Shown here piece by piece: positions 31,032 through 42,167 of a stretch of DNA of 64,000 nucleotides. The translations under genes were made by a program, and so were the position numbers. Source of the stretch: Nocardioides dongkuii (GTDB lineage: Bacteria > Actinomycetota > Actinomycetes > Propionibacteriales > Nocardioidaceae); the NCBI RefSeq assembly GCF_014127485.1, contig NZ_CP059903.1, forward strand, positions 2,976,001-3,040,000. Direction: 5' to 3'. The notes below the pieces were generated by a model, which was not told the DNA's origin, did no database searches, and saw only the letters and a program-made list of their open reading frames with translations. The number at the start of each line of letters is the position of its first letter. The stretch's first letter is position 1.

Positions 31032-31883
31032 CGCGGCCCGCGAGTCGGGGAACCGGCGGTCGAACCGCGAGAACAGCGCGTCGCTGAGCCGCGGCGCCGC
31101 GATGTTCAGCACCTCGCCGACCCGGCCGGCGACGGTGTCGACCGTGACCGGGCGCTCCTCGAGGGCGCGCACCACCCGTGCGGCGGCCTGCTCGGCGCTG
31201 ATCCCGCGGTCGGCGTACGCCTCGGTCGGCGCGGTCATCGCCGTCCGCACCAGCGCGAACCGCATGTTCGTGAACGTCACGCCGTCGGCGTACGTCTCGC
31301 GGCCGGCGATCCGGCTCCAGGTGTCCAGCGCGGTCTTGGAGGCGATGTACGCCGAGAACTTCGGCGCCTTCATCTGCACCCCCCAGGTCACGACGTTCAC
31401 GACGTGCCCCGAGCCCTGGGCGCGCATGGCCGGCAGCAGCCCGAGCGTCAGCCGCACCGGCCCGAGGAAGTTGACCGCCAGCGAGCGCTCCACGTCGTGG
31501 AACCGGTCGTAGGACAGGTGCAGCGAGCGCCGGATCGAGCGGCCGGCGTTGTTGACCAGGTGGTCGACGGAGCCGTGCTCGGCCAGCACCCGCGTGACCA
31601 GCGCGTCGACCGCGTCGCCGTCGGTCAGGTCGCAGGCGTACGCCGCGGCGCGGCCGCCGCCGTCCTCGATCGCGCGCCGCACCCGCTCGAGCTCCTCGGC
31701 CCGGCGCGCGACGAGCAGCACCGTCGCTCCCAGCGCCGCCACCGCCCGCGCGGTCGCCTCGCCGATGCCGGAGCTGGCACCCGTCACCAGCACGGTGCGC
31801 CCCGCGAGCGGGCTCGGCGCGCCGGTCAGCGGGCGCAGCAGCCGGCGCACCCGGGCGGCCGGGGTCGTCCAGAGCAGGCTCAC
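30891..31883 (-). CDS. Short-chain dehydrogenase with read-through tail
   Basis: The SDR part has TGASSGIG, NNAG, and a YxxxK pair in YIASK, and a C-terminal DFxRRFP-type ending usual for membrane-associated acyl-related SDRs. No stop follows the expected end near residue 284: the frame runs on through 141 bases antisense to the TSUP gene, adding a low-complexity charged tail (RGRGRDAGDHDQHPEQ). The tail probably results from a lost stop codon. The GTG start lies one base after the ABC permease stop, so it shares that operon. Confidence 0.75.
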   Translation of the reverse strand: MSLLWTTPAARVRRLLRPLTGAPSPLAGRTVLVTGASSGIGEATARAVAALGATVLLVARRAEELERVRRAIEDGGGRAAAYACDLTDGDAVDALVTRVLAEHGSVDHLVNNAGRSIRRSLHLSYDRFHDVERSLAVNFLGPVRLTLGLLPAMRAQGSGHVVNVVTWGVQMKAPKFSAYIASKTALDTWSRIAGRETYADGVTFTNMRFALVRTAMTAPTEAYADRGISAEQAAARVVRALEERPVTVDTVAGRVGEVLNIAAPRLSDALFSRFDRRFPDSRAASGEHRGRGRDAGDHDQHPEQRGRQATADAGAGVPADERAGREQHHR

Positions 31884-31884
31884 C

Positions 31885-32946
31885 TCAGCTCGTCTCCCAC
31901 CGGAACAGGCGCGCGGCGAGCAGGGTGACCACGACGGCGAAGACCGCCAGGATCGCCATCGGCGCCAGCGCCGAGGACGGCCCCTCCCCGCGGACCATCA
32001 CGTCGAGCATGCCCTCGTTGAGGTGCTTGAGCGGGAGCACGTCGGAGACCGCCCGGAGCCAGGCGGGCGCCGCGTCGAGCGAGAAGAACGACCCGCTGAG
32101 GAACGCCATCGGGAGCACCACGAAGTTCGCCGCGTTCACGGCGCCCTCGGTGGTGGTGGTGACCGCGCCCGCGAGCAGCCCGAGCGCCATGAAGCACAGC
32201 GTGCCGACCACGATCAGCGGCACCGCCATCCACCACGAGCCGGTCAGCGAGAGCCCGAACGCGACCGCGCCGAGGCCCACGAAGATCGCCATCTGCACCA
32301 GCGCGATCAGCAGCGTCACCGCGATCCGCGCGGCCACGACCGTGCGCGCCGAGACCGGCGCGAGCTGGAGGCGGCGCAGCAGCTTGGACTCGCGCCACCC
32401 CTGCAGCGTCGCCGCGGCGCCGAACGCGGCGCTCATCGCGATCGCCCACCCGAGCAGGCCCGGGGTGACGAACTGGATCGAGGTCAGCGACTCGTCCTCG
32501 ACTGGCTCGGTCTCCAGCGCGAACCGCGGCGGCTCCCCGGAGAGGGCGACGTTCGTGCCGTCGACGAAGGCACGCAGCGCGCCCTGGGTCACGGCCGCCC
32601 GGACCTGGTCGGTCTGGGTGTAGTGGGCGACGAGGGTGTCCCCGCGCATCTCGATCGCCACGTCGGCGTCGCCCTTGCGGACCTCCGCGAGCGCGGCGTC
32701 CAGGTCGTCGGACTTCTCGACCTCGAAGGTCTCCTCGAACGCGGCGCGCCCGTCGTCCGGCATCTCCTCGAGCAGCGCCACGTCGCCGACCTGGACCAGC
32801 TCGACGCGCGGCTGGCCCTGGTCGGCGAAGAGCCCGCCGAAGAGCACCAGGAACATCAGCGGGAAGACCAGGGAGAAGAACACCGACGCGCGGTCGCGGA
32901 CGAAGCCGCGCACGATGGCCAGGGAGACCGCCACGAACGGGCTCAT
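31885..32946 (-). CDS. ABC-2-type transporter permease
   Basis: This 353-residue protein has one N-terminal membrane helix (about 18-40), a ~140-residue outer domain, and five or six C-terminal helices with the ABC-2 motif region GxxxP (VLPMAFLSGSFFSL, then LPLKHLNEGM). This is the DrrB/YhaP-like plan of drug or lipid exporters. It overlaps the ATPase gene by four bases and forms a heteromeric exporter with it. Confidence 0.87.
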   Translation of the reverse strand: MSPFVAVSLAIVRGFVRDRASVFFSLVFPLMFLVLFGGLFADQGQPRVELVQVGDVALLEEMPDDGRAAFEETFEVEKSDDLDAALAEVRKGDADVAIEMRGDTLVAHYTQTDQVRAAVTQGALRAFVDGTNVALSGEPPRFALETEPVEDESLTSIQFVTPGLLGWAIAMSAAFGAAATLQGWRESKLLRRLQLAPVSARTVVAARIAVTLLIALVQMAIFVGLGAVAFGLSLTGSWWMAVPLIVVGTLCFMALGLLAGAVTTTTEGAVNAANFVVLPMAFLSGSFFSLDAAPAWLRAVSDVLPLKHLNEGMLDVMVRGEGPSSALAPMAILAVFAVVVTLLAARLFRWETS

Positions 32947-33776
32947 GCGCGGTACTCCCGCCCGGTGAGCTGGAGGAAGACGTCCTCGAGGGTGCCGGTC
33001 TGCACCTGGACGCCGTCGAGGCGGCCCGCGCCGGCCAGCCGCGCCAGCTCGGCGGCCGGGTCGCGCGTGGTCAGCACCTCGCCGTCGGCGAGGGTGATCC
33101 GGGTCGCGGCGTCCAGGCCGCGCACCAGCGCCGCGGGGGTGTCCAGGCGCAGCACCCGGCCGGCGTCCATGATCGCGACCCGGTCGCAGAGCGCCTCCGC
33201 CTCGTCCATGTGGTGGGTGGTGAGCACGACCGTGCGGCCGGCCTCGTTGATGCCCGAGAGCAGGTCCCACAGGTTGCGGCGGGCCTGGGGGTCCAGCGAC
33301 GCGGTCGGCTCGTCGAGGAAGACCAGCTCGGGGTCGTGCACCAGCGCGCACGCGATCGAGAGGCGCTGGGCCTGGCCGCCGGACAGGTCCTCGACACGCG
33401 TGTCGGCCTTGTCGACCAGCCCCACCTGCTCCAGCCACTCGTCCGCGGCCCGCGCCGGCACGCCGTACAGGGCGGCGAAGGTGCGGATCTGCTCGCGGGC
33501 GGTGAGCCGCTCGAAGAACGACGAGGCCTGCAGCTGGACGCCGATCCGCGGGAGCAGCGCGGGGTTGCGCGGCCAGGCGGGCAGGCCGAGCACGGTGGCG
33601 CTGCCGGAGTCCGGTCGGCGCAGGCCCTCGACCATCTCCAGCAGGGTGGTCTTGCCGGCGCCGTTCGGGCCGAGGACCCCGACGAACTCGCCCTCCGCGA
33701 CCTCGAGCGTGACCCCGTCGACCGCCCGCAGGTCGCCGTACGTCTTGGTCAGGTCGACGACCTCGATGGCTGGCAC
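32943..33776 (-). CDS. ABC transporter ATP-binding protein
   Basis: The 277-residue protein has Walker A GPNGAGKTT (residues 36-44), Q-loop in VQLQASSF, signature LSGGQAQR, Walker B LVFLDEPTA and the H-loop THHMDEAE. The C-terminal ~60 residues form a DrrA-type regulatory extension ending LTGREYRA. Unlike the ATPase-like protein at 3258-4112, all catalytic residues are present. It is the first gene of the exporter operon. Confidence 0.93.
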   Translation of the reverse strand: MPAIEVVDLTKTYGDLRAVDGVTLEVAEGEFVGVLGPNGAGKTTLLEMVEGLRRPDSGSATVLGLPAWPRNPALLPRIGVQLQASSFFERLTAREQIRTFAALYGVPARAADEWLEQVGLVDKADTRVEDLSGGQAQRLSIACALVHDPELVFLDEPTASLDPQARRNLWDLLSGINEAGRTVVLTTHHMDEAEALCDRVAIMDAGRVLRLDTPAALVRGLDAATRITLADGEVLTTRDPAAELARLAGAGRLDGVQVQTGTLEDVFLQLTGREYRA

Positions 33777-33808
33777 GCGCAGACCCTACTGGTCCGCGCG
33801 GGCCGGCG

Positions 33809-36800
33809 TCAGCGAGCCGACAGCAGTCCCCGGACCACCCGCAGGCCCACCGACAGCCGGGCCAGGTCGGCCTGGTCGTCGGCGCAGATCTCCTCCAGCG
33901 TGGTGGCGGCCCGGGCGACCGCGACGGTGTCGCCGTCCTCCCAGCTGGCGATCCGGGCGGGGGCGGACTCGTCGTCGGAGGTCGCCCGCAGCGCCTGGGC
34001 GGTCAGCTCGGAGTGCACGCCGTGCAGGTCGTCGCGCAGCGCGGCGCGCGCCATCGTCTGCCACCGGTCCTGGCGCGGGAGCGCGAGGATCCGCTGCACC
34101 ATCCCCGGCAGCCCGAGCCGCTCCCCCAGCGCGAAGTGCACGCGCGCGACGTCGCGGGGGTCGCGGCCCTCGCGCACGGCGTTCTCGACGATGCCGAGGA
34201 GCATGTACGCCGGGGGCAGCACCGCGACCCGGGACGCGAGGTCCTCGGGCACCTGCTGCCCGACGAGCCGGTCGCGCCGGGCCTGGTACGACGCGAGCTC
34301 GCGGCCGATCATCAGGTCCGGCAGCTCGGCCATCACGGCCTGCACCGGTCCCGCGAAGTGGTCGACGGTCGCCCGGCTGTCCAGCGGCGGGCGCCGGTTG
34401 GTGACCAGCCAGCGCGAGGCGCGCTCGACCAGGGTGCGCATCTCCAGCCGCATCCGGGTCTGCACGACCGCCGGCAGCCGGTTGTCGAACGACGCGACCT
34501 CCTCGCGCAGCGGCAGCGACCCGAAGATCTCCCGCGCGACGAAGTTGGCCCGGGTCAGCTCGGGGGCGTCCGCCCCGGTCTCGCCCGACAGCCGCGGCCA
34601 GAAGGTGATGCCGGCGCCGTTGACCAGGTCGTTGACCACCTGGGTCACGATGATCTCGCGGCGGAGCGGGTGCGCCTCGATCTGCGCGGCGAACCCCTCG
34701 CGCACCGGCCCCGGGAAGTACCCCTTGAGGTCCAGGTCGAGGTAGGGGTCGTCGGACAGGTCGGTCGCGAGCAGCTCGTCGGCCAGCACGATCTTGGTCC
34801 AGGCCATCAGCACCGAGAGCTCCGGCGCGGTGAGGCCCTCGCCGCGGTCGAGCCGCCGGCGCACCTCGCGGCTGTCCGGCAGGCCCTCGATCTCGCGGTC
34901 CAGCACGCCCTCGGACTCCAGGCGCTTCATGAAGTCCTCGTGCACGTGCAGCAGCGAGGCCGAGTGGTCCAGGGCGTTGGCCAGGGCGAGGTTCTGCTCG
35001 TAGTTGTCGCGCAGCACCAGGCCCGCGACCTCGTCGGTCATCTCCGCGAGCAGCAGGTTGCGCTGCTTGGTGGTCAGGTCGCCGTCGCGGACCACGCGGT
35101 CCAGCAGCACCTTGAGGTTGACCTCGTGGTCGGAGGTGTCGACGCCGGCGGAGTTGTCGATGAAGTCGGTGTTGATCCGGCCGCCGTCCCCGCCGCAGCC
35201 CTGCAGCGCGTACTCGATCCGGCCCGCCTGCGTGAACCCGAGGTTGCCGCCCTCGCCGACGCACGCCGCCCGGAGGTCGGCCCCGTCGACCCGGATCGGG
35301 TCGTTGGCCTTGTCCCCGGCGTCGCCGTGGGTCTCGGCGCTGCCCTTGACGTAGGTGCCGATGCCGCCGTTCCAGAGCAGGTCGACCGGCGCCGTGAGGA
35401 TCGCCCGCATCAGCTCGGCCGGGGTCATCGAGGCGACGCCGTCGGCGACGCCGAGCGCGGCGCGCACCGGCTCGGTGATCGCGATCTTCTTCAGCGCGCG
35501 GGAGTGCACGCCGCCGCCCTCGGAGATCAGCGCGCGGTCGTAGTCCTGCCAGCTCGACCGCGGCAGCTCGAAGAGCCGCCGGCGCTCGGCGTACGACGTG
35601 GCGGCGACGGGGTGCGGGTCGAGGAAGATGTCGCGGTGGTCGAACGCGGCCACCAGCCGGATGTGCTCCGAGCAGAGCATGCCGTTGCCGAACACGTCGC
35701 CGGACATGTCGCCGATGCCGACCGCGGTGAAGTCCTCGGCCTGGCTGTCGATGCCGCGCTCGCGGAAGTGCCGCTGCACCGAGACCCAGGCGCCGCGGGC
35801 GGTGATGCCCATCGCCTTGTGGTCGTAGCCGACCGACCCGCCGCTGGCGAAGGCGTCGCCCAGCCAGAAGCCGTAGTCGCCGGCGACCTCGTTGGCGATG
35901 TCGGAGAACGTCGCGGTGCCCTTGTCGGCGGCGACCACCAGGTAGGAGTCGTCGCCGTCGTGGCGGACGACGTCCGCCGGCGGCACGGTCGTGCCCTCGA
36001 CGAGGTTGTCGGTGAGGTCGAGCAGCCCGCAGATGAACGTGCGGTAGCAGGCCACCCCCTCCGCCATCCAGGCGTCCCGGTCGCCGGAGTCCGGGAGGGC
36101 CTTGGCGTAGAAGCCGCCCTTCGCGCCGACCGGCACGATGACGGTGTTCTTCACCATCTGCGCCTTGACCAGGCCGAGCACCTCGGTGCGGAAGTCGTCG
36201 CGCCGGTCCGACCAGCGCAGGCCGCCGCGTGCGACCGACCCGAAGCGCAGGTGCACGCCCTCCACGCGGGGGCTGTAGACGAAGATCTCGAACTTCGGCC
36301 GCGGGTCGGGCAGGTCGGGGATCGCCGACGGGTCCAGCTTGAGGCTGATGTACGGCTTCGGCCGCCCCTCGATGCTCTGGAAGTAGTTGGTGCGCAGCGT
36401 CGCCCGCACGTGGGTGAGGTAGGAGCGCAGGATCCGGTCGTGGTCGAGGCTCACGACGTCGTCGAGGGCGCGCTCGATCCGGCGCTCGAGCTCCGTGACG
36501 CGGAGGGTGCGCTCCTCGGCGTCGGCGGCGACGTGGTCGGCGCCCGGGTCGAAGCGGGCCTCGAAGAGCCGCACCAGCAGCCGGGTGATGTCGACGTTCG
36601 CGCGCAGCGCCGTCTCGATCGAGTCCAGCGCGAACGGCGAGCCGCCCTGCCGCATGTACTTGGCGTAGGCCCGCAGCACCGTCGCCTGCCGCCAGGTCAG
36701 GCCGGCGCCGAGCACCAGGGCGTTGAAGCCGTCGATCTCGTTGAAGCCGTCCCAGACCGCGTGCAGCGCGTCCTGGAACAGCCCGCGGGACTCGGCGGGC

Positions 36801-38677
36801 AGGCTCTGCCCGGAGCGCAGGCCGAACTCGTAGACGTAGCAGCGCCGGCCGAGGCCGGCGAGCTCGTAGGGCCGCTCGTCGATGACCTCGACGCCCATCG
36901 AGGACAGCATCGGCAGCACCGCGGACAGCGAGAGCGGCTCGCCCACCCGGTACACCTTGAGCCGGGCCTCGCCGCGGCCGGCGTCCAGCTGCTCGTAGAG
37001 GGACAGGTCGATCCCGTCGGTGCCCTCGATGCCCTCCAGCCGGCCGAGGTCGACCGACGCGGTGCGCGGCGCGAAGTCCTCCTTGTACGCCTCCGGCCAG
37101 GCGTCGACGTACCGCCGGCCGAGCTCGGCGCCGAGCTCCTCGCCGTGCTCGGTGATCACCGCGCTGACGAAGTCGTCGCGCCAGGACCGCGAGGCGTCGC
37201 CGAGCCGCCGCTCGAGGTCGACGGTGTCCACGTCGGGGATCTCGGTGCCCGAGGGCAGGTGCACCACGAAGTGGACGCGCGCGGTCGTCGACTCGTTGAT
37301 GCGGACCGTGAACTCCACCGACTCCGCGCCGAGCCGCTCCTGGAGGATCCGCGCGAACCGCTCGCGGACGCTGGTGTTGTAGCGGTCCCGCGGCAGGTAG
37401 ACCAGCACCGAGACGTAGCGCCCGTAGGTGTCGCGCCGGATGATCACGCGGACGGCGCGGCGCTCGCTCGCGTGCATCGCCGCCTCGGCCATCGGCGCGA
37501 GCTCCTCGACGGGCGTGTGGAAGAGCTCGTCGCGCGGGTAGGTCTCCAGGGTGTCCATCAGCGCGCGGCCGGCGTAGCTGCGCGGGTCGTAGCCGCTGCG
37601 CTTGAGGACGGCGGCCGCCCGCTCGCGCAGCAGCGGGATCCGGGTCAGCGACTCGGCGTACGCCGTGCTGGAGAGCAGCCCCAGGAACCGCCGCTCGCCG
37701 GTGACCCGGCCCGCGGCGTCGAACGTCTTCACGCCGACGTAGTCCAGGTACGCCGGACGGTGCACGGTCGCCCGCGAGTTCGCCTTGGCGAGCACCAGCA
37801 GCGTCTCCTCGCGGGCCTTGGCGCGGACCTTCTCGGGCAGCCGGGTGCCGACCGACAGGTCGGGGTCGTCGCGCAGGATGCCGAGGCCGGTGCCGGCGAC
37901 GGCGCGCAGGTGGTCGTCGTCGGTGAGCTGGTACTCGCGGTAGCCCAGGAACGTGAAGTGCTCCTCGGCCAGCCAGCCCAGCAGCTCGCGGGTCTGGCGC
38001 ACCTCCTCGGCGTCGATGCCGGCCGGTGGCTCCGTGCCGAGCTCCTCGACGATCTCGAGCATCCGGCCGCGGGTGCGGTGCCAGTCCTCGGTCGCCTCGC
38101 GGACGTCGCGGAGCACCTGGTGGATCTGCTCGACGATCGCGTCGAGGTCGGCGGCCTCGGGGACCCGCCCGACCTCCACGTGCATCCACGACTCCCGGAC
38201 CGCGCCGTCGTGGGGGTCCACGGCGCCGTCGTCGACGACGTGCACCGCCCGGAGCGCGCCGGTGATGTCGCGCTCGACGTCGAAGTGGGGGTGGATGACC
38301 ACGTGCACGTCGCGCAGCTGGCGCGAGAGCTCCATGGTCAGCGAGTCGACGAGGAACGGCATGTCGTCGACGACGACCTCGACCACGGAGTGCCCGTTGG
38401 CCGACCAGCCGAGCTCGGCGAGGGTGGGCGTCAGCACCCGGACGCTGGCGGTCCCCTGCGGGCGCTCCTGCGCGAGCCGGTAGTGCGACGCGAAGGCGCC
38501 GTACAGGTCGACGTCGTTGCGGTCGGCCAGGTCCTCGGCCGCGACGTGGCGGTAGTAGGCGCGCAGCAGCTGGCCCACCTGGTCGTGCGGCGGGCCCCCC
38601 GACCCGGTCCCGGACCGCGCCAGCGCGGTCGCCTTCTCGAGGAGCTCGGACTTGTCCACCTGCGTCGCCGTTGACAC
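33809..38677 (-). CDS. gdh: NAD-specific glutamate dehydrogenase, large (180-kDa) type
   Basis: The 1,622-residue length fits the L_180 class. The N-terminal ~700 residues hold ACT-like regulatory domains. The catalytic core includes PRPKFEIFVYSPRVEGVHLRFGSVARGGLRWSDR and KNTVIVPVGAKGGF with the catalytic Lys, then GIGDMSGDVFGNGM and GDVASMTPAE-like NAD-binding region. It deaminates glutamate to 2-oxoglutarate with NAD. The GTG start has a G-rich stretch immediately upstream. The two other minus/plus frames are also open over most of the gene, a result of the strong GC3 bias. Confidence 0.95.
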   Translation of the reverse strand: MSTATQVDKSELLEKATALARSGTGSGGPPHDQVGQLLRAYYRHVAAEDLADRNDVDLYGAFASHYRLAQERPQGTASVRVLTPTLAELGWSANGHSVVEVVVDDMPFLVDSLTMELSRQLRDVHVVIHPHFDVERDITGALRAVHVVDDGAVDPHDGAVRESWMHVEVGRVPEAADLDAIVEQIHQVLRDVREATEDWHRTRGRMLEIVEELGTEPPAGIDAEEVRQTRELLGWLAEEHFTFLGYREYQLTDDDHLRAVAGTGLGILRDDPDLSVGTRLPEKVRAKAREETLLVLAKANSRATVHRPAYLDYVGVKTFDAAGRVTGERRFLGLLSSTAYAESLTRIPLLRERAAAVLKRSGYDPRSYAGRALMDTLETYPRDELFHTPVEELAPMAEAAMHASERRAVRVIIRRDTYGRYVSVLVYLPRDRYNTSVRERFARILQERLGAESVEFTVRINESTTARVHFVVHLPSGTEIPDVDTVDLERRLGDASRSWRDDFVSAVITEHGEELGAELGRRYVDAWPEAYKEDFAPRTASVDLGRLEGIEGTDGIDLSLYEQLDAGRGEARLKVYRVGEPLSLSAVLPMLSSMGVEVIDERPYELAGLGRRCYVYEFGLRSGQSLPAESRGLFQDALHAVWDGFNEIDGFNALVLGAGLTWRQATVLRAYAKYMRQGGSPFALDSIETALRANVDITRLLVRLFEARFDPGADHVAADAEERTLRVTELERRIERALDDVVSLDHDRILRSYLTHVRATLRTNYFQSIEGRPKPYISLKLDPSAIPDLPDPRPKFEIFVYSPRVEGVHLRFGSVARGGLRWSDRRDDFRTEVLGLVKAQMVKNTVIVPVGAKGGFYAKALPDSGDRDAWMAEGVACYRTFICGLLDLTDNLVEGTTVPPADVVRHDGDDSYLVVAADKGTATFSDIANEVAGDYGFWLGDAFASGGSVGYDHKAMGITARGAWVSVQRHFRERGIDSQAEDFTAVGIGDMSGDVFGNGMLCSEHIRLVAAFDHRDIFLDPHPVAATSYAERRRLFELPRSSWQDYDRALISEGGGVHSRALKKIAITEPVRAALGVADGVASMTPAELMRAILTAPVDLLWNGGIGTYVKGSAETHGDAGDKANDPIRVDGADLRAACVGEGGNLGFTQAGRIEYALQGCGGDGGRINTDFIDNSAGVDTSDHEVNLKVLLDRVVRDGDLTTKQRNLLLAEMTDEVAGLVLRDNYEQNLALANALDHSASLLHVHEDFMKRLESEGVLDREIEGLPDSREVRRRLDRGEGLTAPELSVLMAWTKIVLADELLATDLSDDPYLDLDLKGYFPGPVREGFAAQIEAHPLRREIIVTQVVNDLVNGAGITFWPRLSGETGADAPELTRANFVAREIFGSLPLREEVASFDNRLPAVVQTRMRLEMRTLVERASRWLVTNRRPPLDSRATVDHFAGPVQAVMAELPDLMIGRELASYQARRDRLVGQQVPEDLASRVAVLPPAYMLLGIVENAVREGRDPRDVARVHFALGERLGLPGMVQRILALPRQDRWQTMARAALRDDLHGVHSELTAQALRATSDDESAPARIASWEDGDTVAVARAATTLEEICADDQADLARLSVGLRVVRGLLSAR

Positions 38678-38733
38678 CCCCCGACCCTAGGCCGGTGTGC
38701 CACGGGTCACCAACCCGGGCCTCCCCGCCTCCC

Positions 38734-38867
38734 GGTGGTTGAGCAGCGAAGGCGCCCTGGCGCCTGAGCGTGTCGAAACCCGGTGGGTCGACGGTGGTCA
38801 CGGTCGGTTCGCAGGCTGCGGGGGTTTCGACACGCTCGTCGCTGGCGCTCCTCGCTGCTCAACCACC
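38734..38867. repeat. Long inverted intergenic repeat (TTTCGACACGCTCG type)
   Basis: The left arm at 38734-38780 (GGTGGTTGAGCAGCGA to GTGTCGAAACC) is mirrored at 38823-38867 (GGTTTCGACACGCTCG to TGCTCAACCACC), with ~42 bases between. A further partial end, GGCTCAACCACCG, follows at 38871. This resembles a repeat I know as frequent between genes in Nocardioides-like genomes. The right arm is the fuller form; the left arm is diverged in its middle. Confidence 0.8.
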
Positions 38868-38884
38868 GAGGGCTCAACCACCGC

Positions 38885-39682
38885 TCAGAGGGCGGAGCGC
38901 AGCTCCCAGAGCACCGGGAAGTACCGCAGCGGCACCCGCGAGCGGAGGTACGCCGACCCGCTGGACCCGCCGGTGCCGGACTTGTCGCCGATCATCCGCT
39001 CGACCATCACCACGTGCCGCGCCCGCCAGCCCGCGGCGAGCTCGTCGTGCTGCAGCAGCGCCTCCGCGAGCGCCCAGACCACGGCGTACTGCGAGCGGTC
39101 GTGGGCGACGGCCCGCAGCGAGGCCGCCGCCTCCTCGTCGGTGCCGGCCGCCAGACCGTGCCCGCGCAGCACCGCGAGGAGCGCGTCCCACAGCGTCGGC
39201 TCGGCCAGTCGCCGCTCGAGCCGGGCGCGTTCGACGTCGGTGATGCCGCGGAAGCGCTCGAGGTACGCCGGGTCCCGGGCGCCGGAGAGGAACTCCAGCT
39301 CCCGGAACTGCACCGACTGGAACCCGCTCGCGGGGGCCAGCTGCTGGCGGAACTGCAGGAAGTCCTGCGGGGTCATCGTCTCCAGCACGTCGACCTGCTG
39401 GACCAGGGTGCGCTCGATGACGTGCACCCGCTGCAGCAGGTGCTGGGCCCACCAGAGCCGCTCCCCCTCCAGCATCGCGTCGCGCGCCGCGGTCACCTCG
39501 TGCAGCAGCTGCTTGAACCACAGCTCGTAGACCTGGTGGATCGTGATGAACAGCAGCTCGTCGTGGGCGGCCGGGTCCGACTCCAGGTGCTGGGCGTCGA
39601 GCAGCTGGGGCAGCCGCAGGTAGCTGCCGTAGGTCAGCTGCGCGCCCTGCTCACCGAACGAGACGAAGCCCTCATCGCTCAT
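38885..39682 (-). CDS. kynA: Tryptophan 2,3-dioxygenase
   Basis: The 265-residue helical protein has TDO motifs: LTYGSYLRLPQLL, HDELLFITIHQVYELWFKQLLHE (substrate-binding Phe/Tyr/Arg region), SGFQSVQFRELE, and the proximal haem ligand in RHVVMVERMIGDKSGTGGSSG. It opens the indole ring of tryptophan with O2 to N-formylkynurenine. No other kynurenine gene is adjacent. The ATG at 39682 gives the usual MSDEG-type start; the open frame upstream lacks family similarity. Confidence 0.93.
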   Translation of the reverse strand: MSDEGFVSFGEQGAQLTYGSYLRLPQLLDAQHLESDPAAHDELLFITIHQVYELWFKQLLHEVTAARDAMLEGERLWWAQHLLQRVHVIERTLVQQVDVLETMTPQDFLQFRQQLAPASGFQSVQFRELEFLSGARDPAYLERFRGITDVERARLERRLAEPTLWDALLAVLRGHGLAAGTDEEAAASLRAVAHDRSQYAVVWALAEALLQHDELAAGWRARHVVMVERMIGDKSGTGGSSGSAYLRSRVPLRYFPVLWELRSAL

Positions 39683-39801
39683 GTCCGCACCGTAGACCCG
39701 GAACCTGGGCGGGCCGGGTCCCCGCGAGGATGCCCCGAGCAGGACCCGGCGGATCGGGTACACGCGAGTCGCCGGACGGACACGACCCACGGGAGCGTTT
39801 G

Positions 39802-40284
39802 ATGAGCAAGAAGATCCACCACGAGCTGACCTACGACGCGCCGGCGGCCGCCGTCGCCGCGATGCTGGGCGATGCCGACTTCCGCGAGGAGGTGTGCCGG
39901 CGGCAGGGCGTGCTGCGCCAGACCGTCACGGTCACCCCGTCCGGCGCGGGCAAGGAGGTCGTCATCGACCAGTTCCAGCCCGCCGACGGGCTGCCGTCGT
40001 TCGCGAAGAAGCTGGTCGGCGACGAGATCCACATCGTCCAGAAGGAGACCTGGTCCGACGGCGAGCGTGCCGACGTCGTCGTCACGATCCCCGGCAAGCC
40101 CGGCGACATGACCGGCACCATCCGGCTCGAGGAGTCCGAGGGTCGCACCACCGAGGTGATCGACCTCGAGATCAAGGTTGGGATCCCGCTGGTCGGCGGC
40201 AAGGTCGAGGGCCTGATCGGCGAGATGCTGATCAAGTCGCTGCGCAACGAGAACGAGACCGGGCGCGACTACCTCTCGCGCTGA
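39802..40284 (+). CDS. DUF2505 family protein
   Basis: The 160-residue protein starts MSKKIHHELTYDAPAAAVAAML and follows the DUF2505 plan, an SRPBCC-like lipid or ligand-binding fold common in actinobacteria. No catalytic residues are assigned for this family. GGGAG precedes the ATG. Its last 16 bases overlap the 3' end of the tiny membrane-protein gene on the other strand. Confidence 0.82.
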   Translation: MSKKIHHELTYDAPAAAVAAMLGDADFREEVCRRQGVLRQTVTVTPSGAGKEVVIDQFQPADGLPSFAKKLVGDEIHIVQKETWSDGERADVVVTIPGKPGDMTGTIRLEESEGRTTEVIDLEIKVGIPLVGGKVEGLIGEMLIKSLRNENETGRDYLSR

Positions 40285-40463
40285 CCGTCCGCGGGGCCGA
40301 CCTGCGGGTCGGCCCCCGGGTCCGCCGGCGGCTCCTCGGCGTCCTCGTGCCGGCGGCGGACCAGCACCACGATCGCGAGCACGACGAACGGCCCGAAGGC
40401 CAGCAGCGCCGTGAGCGCCTGCTCCACCGGGTGCAGCGCACCCATGTGCCAGGGCAGCAGCAT
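40269..40463 (-). CDS. 64-residue membrane protein with HMGALH motif
   Basis: The product begins MLLPWHMGALHPVEQ, then has one hydrophobic helix with a central FGPFV, a basic boundary RRRH and a Pro/Asp-rich tail. It shares HMGALH, the helix and the charged end with the 45-residue protein at 25913-26050. The ATG lies five bases after the pruA stop, so it is probably cotranscribed with pruA. The function is unknown. Confidence 0.62.
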   Translation of the reverse strand: MLLPWHMGALHPVEQALTALLAFGPFVVLAIVVLVRRRHEDAEEPPADPGADPQVGPADGQRER

Positions 40464-40468
40464 GGCGC

Positions 40469-42097
<1,629 letters not shown>

Positions 42098-42167
42098 GCC
42101 GCGACTCTCTCACCCGATCCACGGCGGCTCCAAAGCCGCCCGGGGCGGGCTCGGGAGCCGGCGCCGG

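Noticed and set aside
33786..38801. Very long open frames (over 1,500 codons) in two other frames across the glutamate dehydrogenase gene, one antisense
   Set aside because: They arise from the strong GC bias at third codon positions; their products are Arg/Ala/Gly/Pro-rich without domains, while the chosen frame encodes a complete known enzyme.
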